Assembly: GCA_032622095.1 (NCBI GenBank)
Contig: CP136066.1
Coordinates: 63,020,609-63,084,608 of the forward strand
Direction: 5' to 3'
DNA: 64,000 bases
From: Siphonodentalium dalli
Lineage: Eukaryota; Mollusca; Scaphopoda; Gadilida; Siphonodentaliidae
How positions within the stretch are numbered: position 1 is the first letter of the stretch; each line of letters starts with the position of its first letter. The position numbers were made by a program, and so were the translations under genes. Under the pieces are notes generated by a model. That model did not search any database, was not told where the DNA came from, and worked only from the letters and a program-made list of their open reading frames with translations. This document shows, piece by piece, positions 46,105-56,991 of this stretch.

Positions 46105-46916
46105 ATGGCCAGGTATCGGGTTTTGATATTTCGTGTTCTGATTGCTGTTTTATTTGCCACAACCTCTTTAGGTGTCTTAATGTGTACGAGAAGTGATATT
46201 GTTAAACATTCCAACTTTGACTCGGTTGACCGTATCAATCTTACTGATGTTAAATATATGGACGACAATCGGACCGTTGACTCGGTTGACTGTATCAAAC
46301 TTTCTGATGTTAAATATATGGAGGACGATCGAACCGTTCACTCGGTTGACTGCCGGCTGTTGTTCAGGGGAGATGAGACAGAAGAAACTAGAGCATTCTC
46401 ACTATTGAACACATCCCACAGCGACGCAGACATGCGTCATGTTGATAGCAGTCTACGACAAAAGCTCGATACGCAAACTTGTTCTCAGTTCGTCAAATCG
46501 AGAGGCTATACCATGGAGAAAATAACGACAGAGGAGAAAGGGATGCCAATAGCGTTTTCTTTGATGGTTTTCAAAGATTTTATTCAAGTGGAAAGACTTC
46601 TCCGGGCAATATATCGACCAACTAATTTATACTGTATCCACGTGGATAACTCGTCATCGGAGATATTCAAGTCTGAAATAGCACTTCTCTCAAGCTGCTT
46701 CAATAACGTGTTTTCGCCGCACTCGGTTGATATAAAGTGGGGCGAGTTCTCTGTTCTATTGCCAGAAATAATTTGCATGAAAGAACTGTGGAAGAGAGGA
46801 AGAAACTGGAAGTATTTCATCAATCTCACAGGCCAAGAATTTCCACTAAAAACCAACTACGAGCTCGCGAGAATACTGAACGCTTACGGTGGGGCCAACG
46901 ATATGGAAGCTGTCAG
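46105..46916 (+). CDS. GT14 (core-2 GlcNAc-transferase-like) copy C, open first exon
   Basis: The family transfers GlcNAc in beta-1,6 linkage to mucin-type O-glycans (and related acceptors) as type II Golgi membrane enzymes. The start at 46105 (MARYRVLIF) is shared with copy B; the frame is open 21 codons further upstream, from 46042, but those are not conserved. Residues (from 46105) about 6-26 are hydrophobic, the signal anchor. The stem, about 27-130, contains a 20-residue duplication. The catalytic domain begins near MPIAFSLMVFKDFIQVERLL and includes YRPTNLYCIHVDNSS, SSCFNNVF and NWKYFINLTGQEFPLKTN. The frame is open to the CAG|GTATGC donor-like site at 46916/46917 and for 27 more codons without GT14 similarity. 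The C-terminal half of the family (second half of the catalytic domain) is missing from the window. It could be the 5' exon of a gene continuing beyond 64 kb, or a decayed duplicate. Weaker alternative: unexpressed fragment. Confidence 0.7.
46219..46338 (+). repeat. 60-bp in-frame duplication in the GT14 stem, copy C only
   Basis: GACTCGGTTGACYGTATCAA begins at 46219 and 46279, and the partial third start CACTCGGTTGACTGCCGG is at 46339. The period is exactly 60 bp. The peptides are SVDRINLTDVKYMDDNRTVD and SVDCIKLSDVKYMEDDRTVH. Copies A and B have one unit. Confidence 0.9.
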
Positions 46917-49390
46917 GTATGCACATTATTTGAACTTCAAGTTTGAAATTCAAGTTCGTCACCAAATTTGGATCCCACGCAAAACAAAATTTGTTTAGTA
47001 AGCTGCTGGTGCAGGTATTTATGCACGAAATGTACCCTCATTTTGACTTCGAGTCTTGATGACAGAGTGCTTGTTGATTGATATTTTCTCGGTTATGTGA
47101 TCTTGTTCGTGGTCATATCCCGCCATTTTGAAATCCAAGATGGCCGCCGTTATCAATTTTGGATTTTCCTTGTTTTATTAAATCACTCGATGTGACGTCC
47201 GTTTGGATTCTCTAGCATAAACATTTTGCTAACTTCACACATATACTTATGCTACGGTCATAGACTAATATAAATGAAGGCAATTACTTGTAAAGAAAAA
47301 CCATAATTTGAAAATTATTCACAAAAGTTTGGGTAAAAATGCGCTTTTTCACATTTGGTTACATTCCGTTCGTTTTGTTTCCGCACATAAGAGAAAGTCT
47401 GTGTCACTGTGGGGGAACTTTTACAACCGAAGTTATTCTATTTCCGATATTGTGATGGTTCAGATATGATTTCTTTTGATTATTTTGTGTACTGGAACCA
47501 TAACATCAGGATAAACTCACGCAAAATTAGATAAATAATGCATTAAACGTTTCTGAATGAACAGAGCAGAAGTGCCGTGTTATCGAAAGCTGAACTTTAG
47601 ATCACAATTAACTCGGAAATAGCGAGTTATCGTGTAATTACTTACGCCGGTCTGTTCTGGGCGCAAGTAAAGTTTTCAGTCCTTCCGGATCTCCGTTTCT
47701 TTGTTTCTTTGTAAAGAATGTAAAGAATGCACACACTCTAATATGAAATTGTTGCACGAATTATATTTTAAATCCACATATATACATTAGTTCCCGGCCC
47801 TCGGTGACGTTGGGGATAAGGAGCTAGGGACACCGGCAATGATAAATCTGTGTTGGTAACGACATTTACTATTTAATTTATATTAGACGCTTATATCATA
47901 CGAGGAATCTACTCGCGTTGTTTGAAGATGCAAAGTGGCACCCTTTGCGTTATTATAACAGGGTAGCGTCACCAACATTGATAAAATACTAACTTGCCAA
48001 AAGAACAGTTAACCATGCACATAGAACGTTTGGTTTCTTTTTAAATGCAACATGTGTGTCAATTGAGTGACTGAACACGACTTGAACAGTGAGTAATCAG
48101 GTATTATAGTATCATGAAGAATGTGACAATCATCTACTATTGCAGCGAATTCCAACCACGTCGATTGTACAAATTAAACAAGCAATCGCTTACGGCGGTA
48201 TCGCCCGCCTATAGGTGGACAACGTTGGGCATTGGTATTTTCAAAATATGCTAAAAAATAATCGAAATCAGTTAGTATTTGTTTGTCATTGCATGGTTAA
48301 TATTTGTTTTAGTTCGAGCTTACTTTGATACTATAGATACTTCCCAGAAGACGAAGCCTAAGCAGAATGAGGTCTCCAGAGGGTGAATTTGGTATTCACC
48401 CTCTGTGGACCTCATTCTGCTAATTGCAGGCTTGGTTTCATATGATCTCACCAAAAATCTGTCAAATACGTTGATAATTGTTCGAAATAACTCCCGGACA
48501 ACTTTTTGTGTGCTAAACGCTGAGAATGACAATCAAGGGGCCCAAACACTTGTGAAAATGTCCGGTCGGGCTCAGTTTGCGAACTGGTTTCAGATACTGC
48601 GATTGGCTTTGATATCGTTGCCATCAATGTTCGTGGTTACAATAGCAGCAGCATGACAAAAATGATGTGTGTACTGTTGATAAATTAGACCCCATGGTGT
48701 TCCTGCGCTGAAAGCACATTACGCAATCATTACCATAATAGCTACCAGCTTCATTTCAAACTTTGGCCAAGTAGGTAGTTATTGTATTGTGTAGTCTGCA
48801 CGTGGTTAGAGGTAAACATTTAGCATTTTAAAGAAGCCAATGCATTTAGCATTGTTATACAAACTATCATAGCCGAGATCAGATGATGTAGCATATCAAT
48901 TTTGTTTCGGTGAATGAATGATAATGTTTTAATGGCTTTGTTAGGTTAATGCCCGATCTTTATTATATAGTATATAGGTTTTTTGTTCATTCAACGCAAG
49001 AGTCAATTATTTCGTTGGTTGTTGATTTCGTTGTTGAGCAAAACCACGAAATCAACGAATAACAGACCCCACGAACTAAAAGGATTTTACAGTACACCTC
49101 TTGTGAACTCATATACCAAACAATCTTTCAAATCCGCTGATAACTATTCGAAATATACTCCCCCGGACAACTGTTTGTGTGAGCTAAACGCCGACGAACA
49201 AGACCATTCATTGCTAGGGCGTGTGGCAGAATACGCCCGTGGTAATTTCAACAAAGAGCCATAACTCTGGTGCAAATTGGCGGGCGGAACCCTTGCAAAT
49301 TCGAACATGACATGTATTTTGGGGTAGTAAACCCACATACCAAATGTCATTCCATTCAGTTGAGACTTACTAAATTTATCAACCGGAAAC
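46917..49390 (+). other. Flank of GT14 copy C shared with copies A and B
   Basis: 46917-47841 parallels 12929-13870, including CAAGATGGCCGCC at 47136. Two stretches are absent from the B flank: about 47842-48178 and about 48620-49085. The remaining parts follow the B order to the TTCGAAATATACTCCCCCGG block near 49148. No second exon was recognised. A hairpin at 48362-48420 is listed separately. Confidence 0.6.
48362..48420. repeat. 27-bp-arm hairpin
   Basis: GCAGAATGAGGTCTCCAGAG and the rest of the left arm pair with the right arm ending GACCTCATTCTGC, with two mismatches and a TTGGT loop. It interrupts sequence that is otherwise homologous to the B flank (about 14040-14100), so it is specific to this copy. 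Confidence 0.8.
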
Positions 49391-49560
49391 GAAAAAGCGA
49401 ACAGACCGATGGACGGTATTACAATGAAGAAAATAGTTAGTCAATATGACTAACTTAGGTTAGTCAACTGTTTGTGCACATGATGACTAACTTAGCTCAG
49501 GGTGATGTTAATTGGGCAACTAGATTACAATAGTGTTAATCTAAATTACAAGGACTGTGT
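49391..49560 (+). repeat. TTAGTCA block, copy C flank
   Basis: GACCGATGGACGGTATTA, GTTAGTCAATATGACTAAC and CACATGATGACTAACTTAG match 16600-16770 in order. This marks the far end of the segmental duplication in copy C. Confidence 0.7.
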
Positions 49561-49564
49561 CATG

Positions 49565-49900
49565 TTCATGATATGGAAGTGGTAGCCCAGTGGTTAGTGT
49601 GTCTGACTTGTAATGGTGTCAACGCACCGACATGAGTTCGCGCCCTGCCGGTGGCCTATCGTCTCCGCAACAGTGGCTTGGCCGGATTAAGCGGTGTGTG
49701 CTATATATAGCCACACGCTGTTTCAAATCTCGCGCCAGGTTGTGACCCTTGGGCAAGGTCGAGTGTAGTGTGCTCGCTTAGTTGTACCTAGACGAGAAAT
49801 AGGTACCTGGTTGTTGGGTATCTGCAAGCCACTCTAGTGACGCGCCTGTAAAGTACATGGGGTAATAATGTAAGGACGCGATGTCCTTATGACGATTCGT
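49565..49900 (+). mobile_element. tRNA-derived SINE
   Basis: TAGCCCAGTGG at 49583-49593 fits the A box and GAGTTCGCGCC at 49634-49644 the B box, 50 bp apart as in a tRNA-like head. The body has CCTTGGGCAAGGTCGAGTG and GAAATAGGTACCTGGTTG near 49747-49815, words of a kind seen in conserved SINE bodies of invertebrates. The 3' tail and target duplication are unclear; it ends before about 49900. Confidence 0.65.
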
Positions 49901-51344
49901 TTGTGCATTTCTCACTATAGCAACACGCGGAACGTAATGGTATAACAAATATGATACGTCATGGAAATATGTGACCCATTAACCCAATAGCAACATAACT
50001 GAATTCAGCTTCAAATATACACACAACTATATGTTAGCTTTGCGTCAACCCGTTTTATAAAGCATCGTTCATGAGTAGTGTCCCATAGCACATTTTCAGA
50101 TAAGTTCAACACACGTTTGTGGAACTTAATATCTACTAAACATTTCCCCCAATAAATAGGGTTCCTGCTGCACTTTTGTTTATTTGTCGTCTATTTTATC
50201 ACTCTACGGTCTATAGGAAGCAGTGAATATAGGTGACAAACCATTTAGAACTAGTGTCAATACTTGCAATATAGTGGAAATTCATGTTAGCTCTATATTT
50301 CATGTTAGCTCTATAAGAATCATTGACCACGAGAAAGACTAAAACTTACAACAAAAGTATGTTATGAATACTTTGAACTCTGCATGTCCTCTAAATCCGA
50401 ATATATACAACACAATCCATATGTCCAGTTAATAGGAAATAGAACAATCAAAATTAAAAATAAACACCACCGTCATAAACTTTATCCTTCAAAGCAGGGT
50501 AAGCGCTATATGTAATTTGTGAGAAATAATTAGAAAATGTTGAAAATGGGACTCAAACATTTGTTTTGATTGACTAACTTTGTGCAGACTTTAACTACAT
50601 CAGCGGCGATTTGTATGGAAGCCAACAGTTAAATATTTGTCTTTCCATGGATATGGGCCTGACATGTGCATCTTTTCAAAGATTATTTCCAAATTCCAGC
50701 AACACAATTCAGTTTACAAGGCCATAGAGGAGACCTCCTCAATACACTGTTAGAATAGCTACTATATGAATGTGATTACAGATCGCACTTAAAACTTATA
50801 AAATCATGCTTTTCAAGCCAAAGTTTACCTTTTCGGCCATTGGGGTTATAATAATGCCAACCCCAAATCGGTGCGTAATCGTCAAAAATTTCAATCGTTC
50901 AAATTTAAAATTTAAATGGACCTTTATAACGATCGTCACCCTGATCAGAGAAGTAAACTCTTTCTGATGACATATATACGTCACTATTCCATATTTAGGA
51001 AAACAGCTTATGCTTAATCTCTGCTTAATTAGTCTTTAAAAACCAGAATTTGAGAAACTTTACAAATTTGTTCGAAAGCGATAACAAATTATTGATCAGA
51101 CAATGTGTTTCAAAAATGCTTTGTATTCGTGAAATGTGCTTACAGTGACAACAAACGAGTGGCAGTCAGAATTCCATGAAACTTTGGGAAGATAAGCTCT
51201 TCTATGTTACCAACGTACATTATGACTAATGATATCACGGTGGGGAATTACGTGGTTTCTAGTTGATGGGTGTCACGCATTAAAAATGGCCGAGGCGATC
51301 TAAAACGCGACCAGAAGCGAGGAAAAAGGGTAATAAACTAAGAT
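49901..51344. other. No gene seen
   Basis: AT-rich sequence with no repeats or frames that I can support. GTTAGCTCTATATTTCATGTTAGCTCTATA near 50285 is a small local duplication. Confidence 0.4.
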
Positions 51345-52077
51345 ATGACATATTACATAGTATTTCGACAGCTACGAGCAGATGCTATACTATTGTTCAA
51401 GCAAGCCGATACCTCATTTATGTCCAAATTCACATTTGTTTCGAAGGATTTTCCAAGATGTATGGACTGGTGTATTCCACGCACCTCTGACTGGCAACTT
51501 TGGTCAGAATGTTATAGAAAGTATTTCCGAACAAATAAGGTATCAACTTGTTTCAAAAATAAACCAGCAGTCAAATTGCTTTGTTTTGTGTCAGTTTCTC
51601 GTATATTATGATTTTGTGCGTTTGCACGTTTTGTATGCATGGTACTCACCAAACTCGACACCACGTAATTCCGCACCGTATATGCGCTGAGTGACTACAC
51701 GCTTGAATGAACGTCAATTGAATGGGACGAGTCGACTTTCAAAACATCACAAAATCACTGGGTTCGTTAAGAAGTAATCTGGTCAGTATACCCCCGTCCC
51801 AAAAGATGGGGTTACACTGGATTACATGCGGCCGTATGTCCGTCCACCCGTCCGTCCGTCCGTGCATCTAGCCGTCTGCTCCTATATCTCAACCATCGGT
51901 GATAGGATCTCAATAAACTTTGGTGTGCAGAATTGGCATCATGGGGGCTTTCAAATGAGGGTTCATAGACGTTGTTCACATTTCGTTCAAGAGTTATCCC
52001 CCTTTCTGTATCTGAAAATGTTGGATTTCCATCCGTCGTTTGTTAGAATTGTCACGTAATTTGTTCGCTCATCACAT
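51345..52077. other. Weak open frames and a (CCGT)n microsatellite
   Basis: Two overlapping frames at 51345-51611 and 51382-51690 in different phases show no domain. A (CCGT)n-like tract lies at 51839-51866, followed by a degenerate relative of the 35-kb array (GGATCTCAATAAACTTTGG, GAAAATGTTGGATTTCCATC). Probably repeat sequence rather than a gene. Confidence 0.4.
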
Positions 52078-52137
52078 TTGTTTTCACTGCCATATTTCAA
52101 TTTCATTTGTTTCTACTGCCATATTTCAATTTTTACA

Positions 52138-52512
52138 ATGGGGTTGTATCCCAGCACCCGTGGTGCAACCTTTTGTTTTGTCAAGTCAAAATGTCAGAAA
52201 ACTCGGTTAACGCCAGACCTCTCATTTGCTGTTTGGTACATGGGATTGGGTGAGCAATCTACAAAAGAGTGGACATTCACACTGAACGTTATGACAATGC
52301 TCAGCTGTTGCACGGAAACAGGCAATATATATGGTTCTCTTATAGTGGAGCGGCCAAATGCCAAACGTGTTCGAATACCTCTACCCTCGGTAGAACAAGT
52401 TGTAGCCGCCAACATTTTCTGGAAGGTAAATAAATTATTCTTGGCATTGCCGGAATTAGTGACAGCTGTGTATGGTAAAACTATTTCTGAAGGTACCCTA
52501 CCGAAAAATTAG
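52138..52512 (+). CDS. Unrecognised 125-residue open frame, possible exon
   Basis: From a Met at 52138 the frame reads 124 residues; upstream it stays open to 52078. I do not recognise the family. The middle (EWTFTLNVMTMLSCCTETGN, VERPNAKRVRIPLPSVEQV) is of balanced composition and not repetitive, unlike most chance frames here. A strong donor-like GGAAG|GTAAAT lies inside at about 52424. If it is used, the exon ends at IFWK and the remaining 28 codons are intron. It could be a host exon, a piece of an unrecognised transposon, or chance. Confidence 0.25.
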   Translation: MGLYPSTRGATFCFVKSKCQKTRLTPDLSFAVWYMGLGEQSTKEWTFTLNVMTMLSCCTETGNIYGSLIVERPNAKRVRIPLPSVEQVVAANIFWKVNKLFLALPELVTAVYGKTISEGTLPKN

Positions 52513-55268
52513 CCTATTTTCAGCTATTAACCAGCAATAAACAATTAGTTAATCGTTATGTTTATTGTTATTTTAATGTCCTATTTTTGTCATTATCAAC
52601 TTTGACCCATATTCTTGCCCTTTGATGCGAGCGTCTTCCAGACAAGCTATATCCTGACAAATTATGATTTTGTATATGGCCCGCAATGAGTTATATAAAA
52701 TGCACACCGCATATATGTCGTGTAGCGGGAAATTAAATTCGTACCCGTCACCTTTATAGATGAATTTCGATTACTATTCTTGTCCCAATTTCAAATTTGT
52801 TTCATCATTATTCACAATATTTATGGAAACGTTCATGCATAATTGAATAATTGTCATTACTCTAAATTATAATGAACCGTAGGCCACAAATGTCCGAGAT
52901 TTCCATATATTTTTTGTTCGTTATATCTTGTCCCTCGATCCCTCTCCTGTACCGAAGTGACATGCCAGCAAAATAATAGGTCCTCCCTGTCAATAGTGAA
53001 TTACATCACATGCTTTATAAAAGTGAGAACACATGATATGTTCAAAAGACTGCGCATATTTTCATTTAAAGGAACAGACGCGAAAAAATACCTATCAGGT
53101 AGGTACACCGTAACCACATATTTAAAAAAACGTAAATTTAATCGATATAATCAGCTACCTCAGTGTCTCTAATTCATTATGAAGAGCTTTTTCTGAAATA
53201 TATTGATTAGTGTAAACAATATTTTATTCTCAAGAGTAGCACATAATACATATAATACATAATATACAGACATTAACACTTTAACATTAGAGAAAAGGAT
53301 TTCGCAGTGAGCCAAAGGCTTATAGGTGGCCATTTCCTTAGTATATATATTGCATCATGGTTTGATTGGTTCTCAATGATGAATTGCCTGTTCCACAAGC
53401 ACCCGCAACCTGTCCCGTCGCTAATTTCTGCGTGTCCACCCCCACACACAATCACACCTCTGGCATGCATGAGTATACGAGAGTACAATATGTTTTTGTA
53501 TTTAGACTTTTGGTTCACGCCTTACAGTTCATAACAATATTTTGTCAATTAAATCGTTTGGTATCGTCGATGAACTTTTGTACGGCGATGAATATGTCGG
53601 CATTTTTGGTACTGTATAAGATATATCTACAGACCCATACAGTAATATTTTGACTTCCAAGTTCCCATTTAGATTGGCTAAATTATATTGATTGCCACAT
53701 TATCTCCCAACTGAAGTGAGAAATCATTGAAATATTTTATTTCTGATAGCCAGCACACATCTCTTGTAACCCCCCCCCCCCCCCCGTACGAAGATAACCG
53801 CTACAGGAATGACTAGCTGCTACTGGAAATAAAAACAGTATATTGACATTAGACTATTTGAAATATATGCGCCAAATTGTCAGTGGAATTACATGTAAAC
53901 TGTTGGGTGTTTCATTAATTTAGATTTTTAGTCAAGAAGTTATATTTACATGGGACACAATTTGCTGGGATCTTGTATCATTTGAAATATTGTTACGGGA
54001 AATACTTCTATTGTTACAGGATATAGCAGTTTTACATGCAGTTAGTTTTGAATACAATCGATTTAAGTCCCTTTGTCGACTTCGTGCTCTTATTATGATA
54101 TGAACACAAATATATGATATTAGATAATATACCTTATCTACCATTTCCTGAAATTCCCTGATAAATTTGGCGACAACGAATTGGCGATAAAAAAACACAT
54201 CAGTATCGTTACTGTAGTTGCGATACAAGGAGCTCGTGACGTCGTTGACTGGTTCAGTATCATGAATGAACGGACGTCACATTAATCGAGTGAAAAATCA
54301 AAACGAAATTCCAACGTATATTTGTGCGTACTATAAACAAACTGGGAGATTTCCCGTCAAAAATGACGGGTAAATACATGTCCTTGTTACTTACTGGTGT
54401 TCGCGTGCATGATCAAATTCGTATTTACATTATAAATTGAATGGCTAATAGTATGCTTCTCTTGTGACGGCATGGCGGCGTGGGAATATTATATTTCACT
54501 AAGAAATGTATTGACGACCCCCGGCTTCAGCAGGTATGCATGCATATGAGTAGCCAGTTTGCTCTAAGGCGGATTCGTCAGCTGATAGCAACGGCATAAT
54601 TGATGCGTGGAGCCCAGTAGATGGGTGGATACCCATTAGCATGGACGCCTCACACACAAACACCTTCAGAATTCTTATGAATAATTAACTTTCATTTCCC
54701 TATTTAAGCTATAGTCGAACCACTACATGGGTAGTTCTTGTGTGACACATGTATATACTTTGCATGTATTGTCTAAGTGGATTAATGCCAATAGTTTAGT
54801 ACGAAAGTTTCTGGTCCCCTGGGCTCCTACCAATTCTTCAGTTCGAGGGTATTTAAAATAGCACCCATTTCTAACGATGACTGAACGTTCGACTCTACAA
54901 ACCGTGCAATTCCACGACAAAATTTTGCGCCCTTTTCCAATGTTATGGTAGAACGCATGGAAGTTTCATCTATAGAGTAGCAAAGAAAGTGTGGGTTTGT
55001 GTGCGATTTAATATGACGTCATTTCGACAAACGTCATAACAAATAGTGTTTACTTGAGTTCAAATACGGCGTTTATGGACCATGTTCGATCTTTTGCATT
55101 AGTTGACCAATCGGGGTGAAAGTTGGTGAGTCATCTTCTACGACACAATGTAGGCAGTTGGACAGTTGGACGCATGGTTGAAATGTGATAAACGCGCCAA
55201 AAGCGTAACCGAGTTATACACACATTGACACACACAGACGACGGGTTATATATAATAGGAGAGAGTTC
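52513..55268. other. No gene; poly-C run at 53770-53786
   Basis: AT-rich sequence with several short frames on both strands that lack domains. TGTTTATTTCT-CTGCCATATTTCAATTT-type duplication lies just upstream near 52090-52135. Confidence 0.4.
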
Positions 55269-55759
55269 CTAGCTTTTAACATTATTTGATTGCCTATCAT
55301 CATCATCATCATCAATGTTTGGGGAGTAAGTCGCCATGACTGTTACCACTTTCGCATAATAACATACATGTATAGAATAACGTAAATGAATTAATTCAGT
55401 TTTAAAGTTATCCATGACGTTTACTCGTACATACCGCTCGTTATAACATTTGTTATCGAATAGCTCCTTGAACTGTTGAACCGATTCAGAGGAAAAAATG
55501 TAATCTGATAAAATATTCCTGTTTGTAATCACTCTCTGTGGAAATAAATATTTTCGCACATCTTTGACAATTATGTTCTTTTGCATCTTATTCCTTTGTG
55601 GAGTGTGTCTTCAAAAAACACACATCTGTCTATGTTGTAGAAACCGTGTGTTAAAGACGCTGCAAAAAAATCGACCGATAGAAAATGACTTGTGATATGA
55701 CTATTCTCACCTTTGTACATAACTGCTCTATTGACATCGACCTGATACCCCAATATCAC
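55269..55759 (-). other. Two short unrecognised minus-strand frames
   Basis: Frames 55571-55759 (62 residues) and 55269-55586 (105 residues, ending with a DDDDD run from an (ATC)n tract) follow each other in different phases. Their composition is protein-like (VTNRNILSDYIFSSESVQQF) but I recognise nothing. The first spans the proposed L1 insertion point at 55653, which would be impossible for an intact host exon if the target-site duplication is real. So at most the second frame can be host sequence. Confidence 0.2.
55641..55653 (+). repeat. Left target-site duplication of the L1/Tx1 LINE
   Basis: AAACCGTGTGTTA here matches 61486-61498, directly after the LINE poly-A. The first AAA could be tail-derived, so 10 bp are certain. 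Confidence 0.65.
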
Positions 55760-55789
55760 AATTCACAACCCCGCTAAACTTAACCTGAT

Positions 55790-56060
55790 AAATCCTACTT
55801 GCAAACTTCTCCTATAATTCATATTTCGCTGTCAATTTCTTTTTCTCCCCATTTCTGACACATAATTTTATAACAGTACTCAAAAGCTGTAACCACCCCT
55901 CTAAAAGCGTCCTGTTTAATTTAATCTGATCTGAATCTCCGCTTATAATTTTTTTTTTCGCTCAATGTCAGTAACCACCCTACTAAAAATGTCATGTTTA
56001 ATCCGATCTGAACCCCCTCTTATAATTCATTTTTCGCTGCCAATATGTTTTTCTTTCTGA
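55790..56060 (+). repeat. ~100-bp imperfect repeats in the LINE 5' region
   Basis: TATAATTCATATTTCGCTGTCAA, then TATAATTTTTTTTTTCGCTCAA and TATAATTCATTTTTCGCTGCCAA, each preceded by a TCTGATCTGAA or CTGATAAATC-type word, occur at about 55814, 55945 and 56020. The spacing is irregular. They may be degenerate promoter monomers. Confidence 0.5.
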
Positions 56061-56300
56061 TGCACATATACACATATCGTGTGTCATACTTCTACATTAT
56101 CTCAATAAGTGGAATAATATTTGTTTTAAATACATATGCCGAGATTATAGTTCATAACAATGGCACTATACACTTGCGAATAAACTAATCCAATCACCAC
56201 CAAGTGAAGTTAACAGGCATACCTTGACAAACTAAACATTATGTTACTCTGGCCTAACTATTAATCTGACCATTCACTGACCGCTTGTTGTCAACCTGAA

Positions 56301-56388
56301 TATCGATTGATTCTATTTATAGATTGTACTTTTCAACTGCATTGCCCAAACACATATCGATTGATTTTATTTATAGATTGTACTTTTC
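56301..56388 (+). repeat. 54-bp tandem duplication in the LINE 5' region
   Basis: TATCGATTGATTCTATTTAT and the following AGATTGTACTTTTC start at 56301 and again at 56355, with one difference in about 34 shared bases. Confidence 0.85.
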
Positions 56389-56991
56389 TCAGCCATGACG
56401 TGTCCGATATATGTCAAATCTTACATTAATTTGCGAAGCTACATATGAGGCTGAACTTTAATTGTCTTATTGCAATACATCTCGCGTTCTCAAAGATTGT
56501 TTAAGTTATATTGACAAATCATTGGCTAATTAATACCAGGTTGTGTATTTTTGTTACCGATTAATGTCGACTTTTAAAATTGTTAAGTATATACACATGT
56601 TGCCATACGTATATACAAACACACCGAATTAAAGCCCATTACTGAATTGACCACACCATTGAATTCTAGTCAAGAATTTAGACCTAAAATTAAAATAGTT
56701 ATCTATTCTGTTTACGGAGTTAATAATGCACACTACACACCCTTCATACACACATAGACCATATGCACATATGCATGCGGGTGTGTAATAAACACAAAAA
56801 TAACTGTCTTTAATATTACATTCAAACAATATGCTTTGGAACTGCCTGTCCCGAACTAGGAAGCAATTTGCACACAATCCTCTTTTTAATGTATTTCTGT
56901 CCTCTACTAAGGTTTGCACTATGTTTGTTTCTTATTCACATGTATTTTGAAAATGAAATATGGGTTTGCTCTAACAATCTACAATTAATAG

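Noticed and set aside
49577-49655. Functional tRNA gene
   Set aside because: A and B boxes are present, but a cloverleaf with paired acceptor stem was not evident and a SINE-type body follows, so it is called a SINE.
55571-55759. Host exon interrupted by the L1/Tx1 LINE
   Set aside because: The frame runs across the proposed insertion point into the LINE, so it cannot be an intact host exon if the target duplication is correct.
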